In this document: piece by piece, positions 59,267 through 64,000 of the stretch | How the letters are laid out: each line of letters starts with the position of its first letter | Position numbering within the stretch: position 1 is the first letter of the stretch | Assembly: GCF_005239225.2 (NCBI RefSeq) | Contig: NC_133288.1 | Span: 8,327,035 to 8,391,034, forward strand | Length of the DNA: 64,000 nt | DNA from: Populus alba | Lineage: Eukaryota > Streptophyta > Magnoliopsida > Malpighiales > Salicaceae | Reading direction: 5' to 3' | Notes under the pieces: model-generated | Seen by the model: only the letters and a program-made list of their open reading frames with translations | Told to the model about the DNA's origin: nothing | The model's database searches: none | Position numbers and translations under genes: made by a program

Positions 59267-60250
59267 AACATTGTAGTGAAATACAAGAATATAGTATTAT
59301 TTAAAGATGTGTTTTCATTTAAGGAAGTTAAAGAAAATCATTTCTCTAAGATAATGACGGAAGTTAGCTCAAGTACTTGTCATCAATCAAAAGATGATAA
59401 ATTTGAATGTAGAAGGAGTAAAAGGGGAAAAAAAATTAATCCTGATTTTCAAATATATTTGTTAGAAAATATATAGCACCTTTGAATCTCGAACTCGTGA
59501 CCTTACATTACTTCTACGAGTTAACTATTAAGCTAAAACACAAAACTTGCATTTTTTCTGTATTTTAACACGAAAAATTGCCCCCATGTATGTTTTATTC
59601 AACGCGTTATTTGGTGGGAAATGGAATATAAGCTTAAAGGAAGAGTGTTTTAAGAGAGAGTTAAAGATATCAGAATCGGAGCTGTTAGAACCTAAAAGAA
59701 CACAGAATTACCTCATCATTTTCCAAAACAATGTACGTGAGAACTGCATTATTTCTGTTGGGATCATTAATTAATCTTGTGGTTATTGACGGGACAGTGA
59801 TATTGATGTTTAATTAATTGATGATTCTTTCTGGTTTCCCTTCGTTTATCATTTCCTTCGCTGAAGCAGACAAGCAGTCACACTCTTCGGTCTTAGAATA
59901 CTACTACTTGGGTGGATCCCAGCATCTCTGGTAGCAATTTGACGATAGCATATAGGACCATGGGAATTCCTTTAACAAAGTTTCAGCGGCTTCTGGGGGT
60001 TCTGAATAAACATGCGTAAGCAAGAAAAAATCAATAATTTCTTTAAGGTATCAACCATTTCCTTGAACTTGTGCGAACGGTCAGCTAGATTGAAATTGAT
60101 GATAATGTTTTTAGGCAAGAAATTGATGATTGATTTTTAAGAAAAAAAGAAGAGACAGAATATAATGATATACATGGAAATTGAAAAAAAGAAGAAGAAA
60201 AGCATCAGAGTTGAGAACTCGGACAGCATCAAGATATCAGTGGGAGTTTT

Positions 60251-60886
60251 CTAGACAACATTCAAGGTAGAACTTCGATCAGTACTATGAGAAAAATGAT
60301 TTGCAACATAGGAAGGCCAGTACAGGTGAAACTCGATCTTGTACAGGATATTGGGGTTCTCGAAGGTCACTAGAGATGGTTTTATATAGCCTTGTACGAA
60401 CATGAAATCACCGGTGCCTCCCACGACAGGAAGATCAATAACCTTGATGTTGTGAGCAGTTCCAATTACGGAGACCGATCCCTTGTAGTGCTTCAGTTCT
60501 AAAGTGATCTTCTCCATAACAACGTTGGTGAGTCCATCAAGACTGGATGTTATGGAAACTCCTTCTGCCACTCCAACAACTTTTGAAGACGAGTTAGGTG
60601 AAATAGTCAAAAGATCGTGGTTAACAAACATGGATCCAAAGGGGGATGCGGAAGGACTAACGTCTGGTCCTGTCACGCCCTTCACTATGAGATACACTGT
60701 TTTGTTTATGGCTTCTTGTTGGTAGAGTGTAAAGTGGAGGCATTTGAATCCGCGGCAGTTGTGGGTGGAGGTGGAGGTGGAGGTGGAGGGGGAGGTGGCC
60801 ATAAATGAAAGAGCAAGGAGTAAAATAGCAAGAACGTAAAGGTGTAGAGCTGGGTGAGCCATTGGCCTTATAAATTGTCTGGGCAA
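60251..60886 (-). CDS. Dirigent-like protein, copy C
   Basis: Intact 211-codon single-exon ORF, paralogue of copy A in the tandem array. As in copy A, the second Met (60862) begins the hydrophobic secretory leader. It differs mainly by extra Ser/Thr residues (ATSPSTSTSTSTH) just after the leader, from expansion of a GGTGGA microsatellite, and by a few substitutions (GTAHNIKV for GTANDIKV, ILYKIEF for SVYKIEF, a changed last few residues). LPVVGGTGDFMFVQGYIKPS and the NKT sequon are unchanged. Being open and TATA-equipped, it is probably expressed, but this is inference. Confidence 0.85.
   Translation of the reverse strand: MPRQFIRPMAHPALHLYVLAILLLALSFMATSPSTSTSTSTHNCRGFKCLHFTLYQQEAINKTVYLIVKGVTGPDVSPSASPFGSMFVNHDLLTISPNSSSKVVGVAEGVSITSSLDGLTNVVMEKITLELKHYKGSVSVIGTAHNIKVIDLPVVGGTGDFMFVQGYIKPSLVTFENPNILYKIEFHLYWPSYVANHFSHSTDRSSTLNVV
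60766..60799. repeat. GGTGGA microsatellite in the dirigent leader
   Basis: An in-frame hexamer run coding Ser/Thr/Pro on the minus strand. The run is shorter in copy A (47823-47839), which accounts for the six-residue length difference. Confidence 0.85.
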
Positions 60887-60934
60887 AACCTAGAACAGTC
60901 AGAATGACAAATACTTGAAACATGAACAGGTCAT

Positions 60935-60943
60935 ATTTATAGA
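60935..60943 (-). promoter_or_regulatory. TATA box of dirigent copy C
   Basis: CTATAAATA on the minus strand, at the same relative place as in copy A. Confidence 0.65.
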
Positions 60944-61609
60944 ACTCTCGCGGAACACCTCAGATAGAAAAAAAAAATCTCCAAAACAAGGAAGATTGTT
61001 AGCACATAAAAAGTTGTTTTTTACCAACCCACTAGTTTGTCAGTCCACATTTCGTAAACAATTTATTTTCAAAGGCAAAACGTATGGTTTTTAAGGGGAA
61101 AATGTCATGTTAATTATAATTCTTTTAATGATGGGCAAGGCAGAATAGCATGAATTAATTATGGTAATTATAAAAATTAATTATGTAACAATTATGGTTT
61201 CAAAAATCATAAAATAGATGGTTGAAGGGGAGATATTATGCATACCTTGCAACAACTCATTTGCCTTTATCCTCATTATTTTTTCAGCTTAGTTTGCTTT
61301 AGTTTTCTTAACTTTTTGCTACCTTTTCCCTCTATTCTGTAGCTTAGAGATATTTTGACTTTCCTTATTCCTTCATGTCGTAGACTTTTAAAAATATATA
61401 TATTTTTTAAAAGTTAAATTGTTGGAATTTTGAGAGATTATTTGTAAGAGGATAATTTGGACCAATAGATGAATATTTTAGTGTCAAGGACAAAGGGTCT
61501 TCATTGTTGATAGTTTGAATTATATACTGCATTTTTTAATCTACATATTTATAGCCAAATTTTGTTGATAAATATTTAGCTATTATTTTAAAAAATTGAT
61601 ATGACTTCA

Positions 61610-63590
61610 ATTCAAGTTGTGGATGTTTTAAAATTCTATTTCGGTAGGGATGATTCCATCATCATCTTTTTTGGTGCATATTTAGAAACTTGAAAAGTTT
61701 AATGAATTAAACCTTAAGTGATAGTAGTAAAAGATTTTATTTTATCTAACCACCTTGTAGTTAGCAAAGTTTTTGATTGAAGAAGCATCAAATCTATTAG
61801 ATAATGAATCTAATAATATCGTTGTGGCAGTTGTATACATATAGAATAACAATGATTTTGTTTGTGAAAATTATATCTTGAATGAATTGAACAACATGCT
61901 CTATGATGTATATAGTTCAATCAAGAGTGCAAAGATACTATGAGATGTTTTGGATAAAAAATACAAGGTTGAAGATGTTGGTATGAAAAAGAATCATAAT
62001 CAATAAATTTCTTGATTTCAATATGGTTAATTCAAATACTACTACTATATGCCAAGTTCAATAGTGTCACCTTATATTGCTTGATAATTATGTTAAAGGT
62101 AAGTTTATCAGTGAATGCTTCCAAACAGTTACAACTATTAAAAAATATCTATTATCTTGGAAAGACTTGAAAAATTATCTTAAGTATAAGCGCAAGAAAA
62201 TAAGAGTTGAAAATGTCATCTTGAGATTGAGAATAGAAAAATACAATAAATTAGTCAAAATATAATTTTAAGGTCTCTAAAAGTGACAGCTTTATGCTCT
62301 TTAGAAATAAAATGATTGTAGTAGAGAGGTATCTTACTAATGACCTCTTTAAAATATTTAGAATGACCATTTTAACCAAAGATGTGATGAGCAGTAATCA
62401 GAATGGCTTTTCTTCCTACCAACTTGAGTCTTGTTATATATGATATAATAGGTTATGACATGTAAATTATAATTCTTTACAAACATTAATTAATCTTAAA
62501 TTATGACTGATCAAGTATAGTTTTTTTAAGAAAATTATAAGTGTTAGCTTTGTGTAGATTCAAAATTCACAAAACTTTTTTTCTAAACAATTAAAAGAAA
62601 TAGTGAACCTTTAATTCACTTGGATATTGGTAATTTAAAATTTATGTAAATTACACGTGGAACAATATTATATTACTTTTATAGATGATTGCACAAGGTA
62701 TTATTATACCTATTTTTTTAGAAGCAAAGGTAAGGCTCTAGAAATATTTAAATATTATAAGAAAGAGGTTGAAAATCAACTTAATGAGAAAATAAAGGTA
62801 ATAAGAAGTGATAAAAGTATAGATTACAAAATACTTTTTAGTGAATTATGTTTCTAGAATGGTTTTATCCACCAAACTTTCGCTGTTTATTCACTTCAAC
62901 AAAATATCATTAAAAGAAATGATAAATATCAAGTTGATAAGTTTAAGAGCACCTGATAACTTGTATAGAGAGGCAATTTTGAGCACCCCATAAAAAGTTA
63001 GAAAATACACCATATAGATTGTAAAATAGTAGAAGACATTCTTACAAATACCTTGAAGTGTAGAGGTGTCTTGCAAAGATGGCAATACTTGATCTAAAAA
63101 AGAATAAGATGGAACCTAAAATTATGGACTATGTTTTGCTTCTTTTTTTTCTTGTATACAAGTCAAGTATTAAGGACTTTCAACCTAATATTGTAATGAA
63201 ATACAAGAATATAATATTATTTAAAGATGTGTTTTCATTTAAGGAAGTTAAAGAAAAACATTTACCTAAGATAATGACTGAAGTTAGCTCAAGTAGTTGT
63301 CATCAATCAAAAGATGATAAATTTGAATGTAAAAGGAGTAAAAAGGTAAACAATAACAAAACAATTTGGTCCTGATTTTCGAACATATTTGTTAGAAAAT
63401 AAACCTCAAATCTATCCCAAGACAATATCATATCCTGAAGCATTCTATTGGAAAAAGTCATATAATAGTGAAATTGAGTCTATCATAAACAATAATATAT
63501 TAGAACTAGTAGAACTTTCACCCGAAAGTAAACAGTCATATAAAGCATTTTATTTATTTTTCTCTTACTCATTTAGATGATCTTTAATCA
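61610..63590 (+). mobile_element. Decayed Ty1/Copia relic in unit C and beyond
   Basis: Parallels the relic of unit A: gag-like start near 61600, RVENVILRLRIEKYN near 62206, integrase core YYITFIDDCTRYYYTYFF (62666-62719) with VIRSDKS, and then the stretch before reverse transcriptase. Past the duplicated part it adds YPEAFYWKKSYNSEIESI...LELVELSPESK (63427-63535), the normal start of Copia reverse transcriptase. Stops and frameshifts are frequent. Confidence 0.8.
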
Positions 63591-64000
63591 TTTTGGTTCA
63601 TTTTTTCCTTTTTGCCTAATGTTTTTTCTTAAGAATGTTTTATTTTTCAACTTTTATTTTTTTTTATTATTATTTTGAAAATATGTTGAAAATGGATTAT
63701 AACTATTTCCCCTCTTTATAATACTTATAGTAAAATAAACTTTGGAAAATCTCTTTATTTTTCTTTGACTTTGTATATATTAGATTTGTAAAGAAATACA
63801 ATAAAGTGCTTGAAAATAAAAGATAAGGTTTTACAAATACAGATAAAAACAATGTTATATATATGAAGGTGGTCAAATTGAGAGGCAATCAATCTCAAAA
63901 TAAAATATAAATAGGTTAAATCAAGAGGACCAAACTCGACATAAAACTTAAATTGATTAATTTGAGAGATGACCAACCTCAATATGAAATCTAAATAGAT
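63591..64000. other. AT-rich end of window, no gene seen
   Basis: T-rich low-complexity DNA followed by imperfect repeats of gaccaacctcaatatgaaatctaaatag and tcaagaggaccaaactcgacataaaactt type at 63870-64000. Confidence 0.45.

Larger units (their letters stand above)
50437..59466. repeat. Tandem unit B: dirigent deleted, Copia relic split by insertions
   Basis: Starts with the same dirigent 3' flank as A and C (50441-51200). It jumps at about 51212 straight into the end of the Copia relic (gtagagatgtcttgcaaagg), so about 2.8 kb including nearly the whole dirigent gene is missing. The relic is interrupted at 51326/59262 by an LTR and resumes at 59267 as in units A and C. Confidence 0.88.
59467..63400. 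repeat. Tandem unit C: dirigent gene plus Copia relic
   Basis: Near-identical to unit A over about 3.9 kb. At its right end (gttagaaaat, 63391-63400) the Copia relic continues into new sequence (aaacctcaaatctatccc), whereas the B-C junction has gttagaaaat followed by atatagcacc. This marks the breakpoint of the original tandem duplication. Confidence 0.9.

Noticed and set aside
60617..60923. Open frames on both strands around the dirigent leader (one with a Gly run)
   Set aside because: Other-frame shadows of the dirigent ORF and its GGTGGA repeat.

Overview
The window is nuclear DNA of a flowering plant. It is AT-rich, the genes have many GT-AG introns, and long transposon-filled spacers separate them. 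Gene content (plant catalase, RHD4-like SAC phosphatase, DSK2-type ubiquilin, EAR-motif zinc finger, dirigent proteins) and the look of the repeats suggest a woody eudicot, possibly Populus or another Salicaceae. That placement is inference.

Layout. 1-6119 (minus): 5' part of a class II poly(A) polymerase / tRNA nucleotidyltransferase-like gene, with 14 exons traced; its 3' end lies off the left edge. 6120-11700: AT-rich spacer with two decayed Copia fragments in opposite orientation. 11793-15740 (plus): eight-exon DSK2/ubiquilin gene. 15750-20500: spacer with a long fold-back repeat and a degenerate tandem array just upstream of an intronless C2H2 zinc-finger repressor gene (20671-21513, plus). 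25677-28672 (plus): complete eight-exon catalase, followed by a truncated catalase pseudogene (29772-30480). 30.6-36.8 kb: repeat-rich spacer. 36870-43730 (plus): complete 20-exon SAC-domain phosphoinositide phosphatase.

44-64 kb is the most structured part. A dirigent pseudogene (about 44.1-44.5 kb) is followed by a three-unit tandem array. Each unit is a dirigent gene plus a decayed Copia relic. Units A and C keep intact, nearly identical dirigent ORFs (47312-47929 and 60251-60886, minus). Unit B has lost its dirigent gene by internal deletion. B's Copia relic was then split at 51326/59262 by an LTR insertion with 5-bp target duplication AACCT, best read as a solo LTR. That LTR was hit by a 5.1-kb Copia element (51373-56493, target duplication CATAC, non-canonical TA...TA LTR ends), which in turn carries a 211-bp Tourist-like MITE (54298-54508, target duplication TTA/TAA). 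Units A and C preserve the empty site of the LTR insertion, so the order of events can be read directly.

The genes do not form a pathway or operon. They are independent single-gene transcription units: RNA 3'-end or tRNA maturation, ubiquitin-proteasome shuttling, transcriptional repression, peroxisomal H2O2 removal, phosphoinositide turnover and extracellular phenolic coupling. Exon boundaries were placed by hand from reading frame, GT-AG signals and family knowledge. No similarity search was run.
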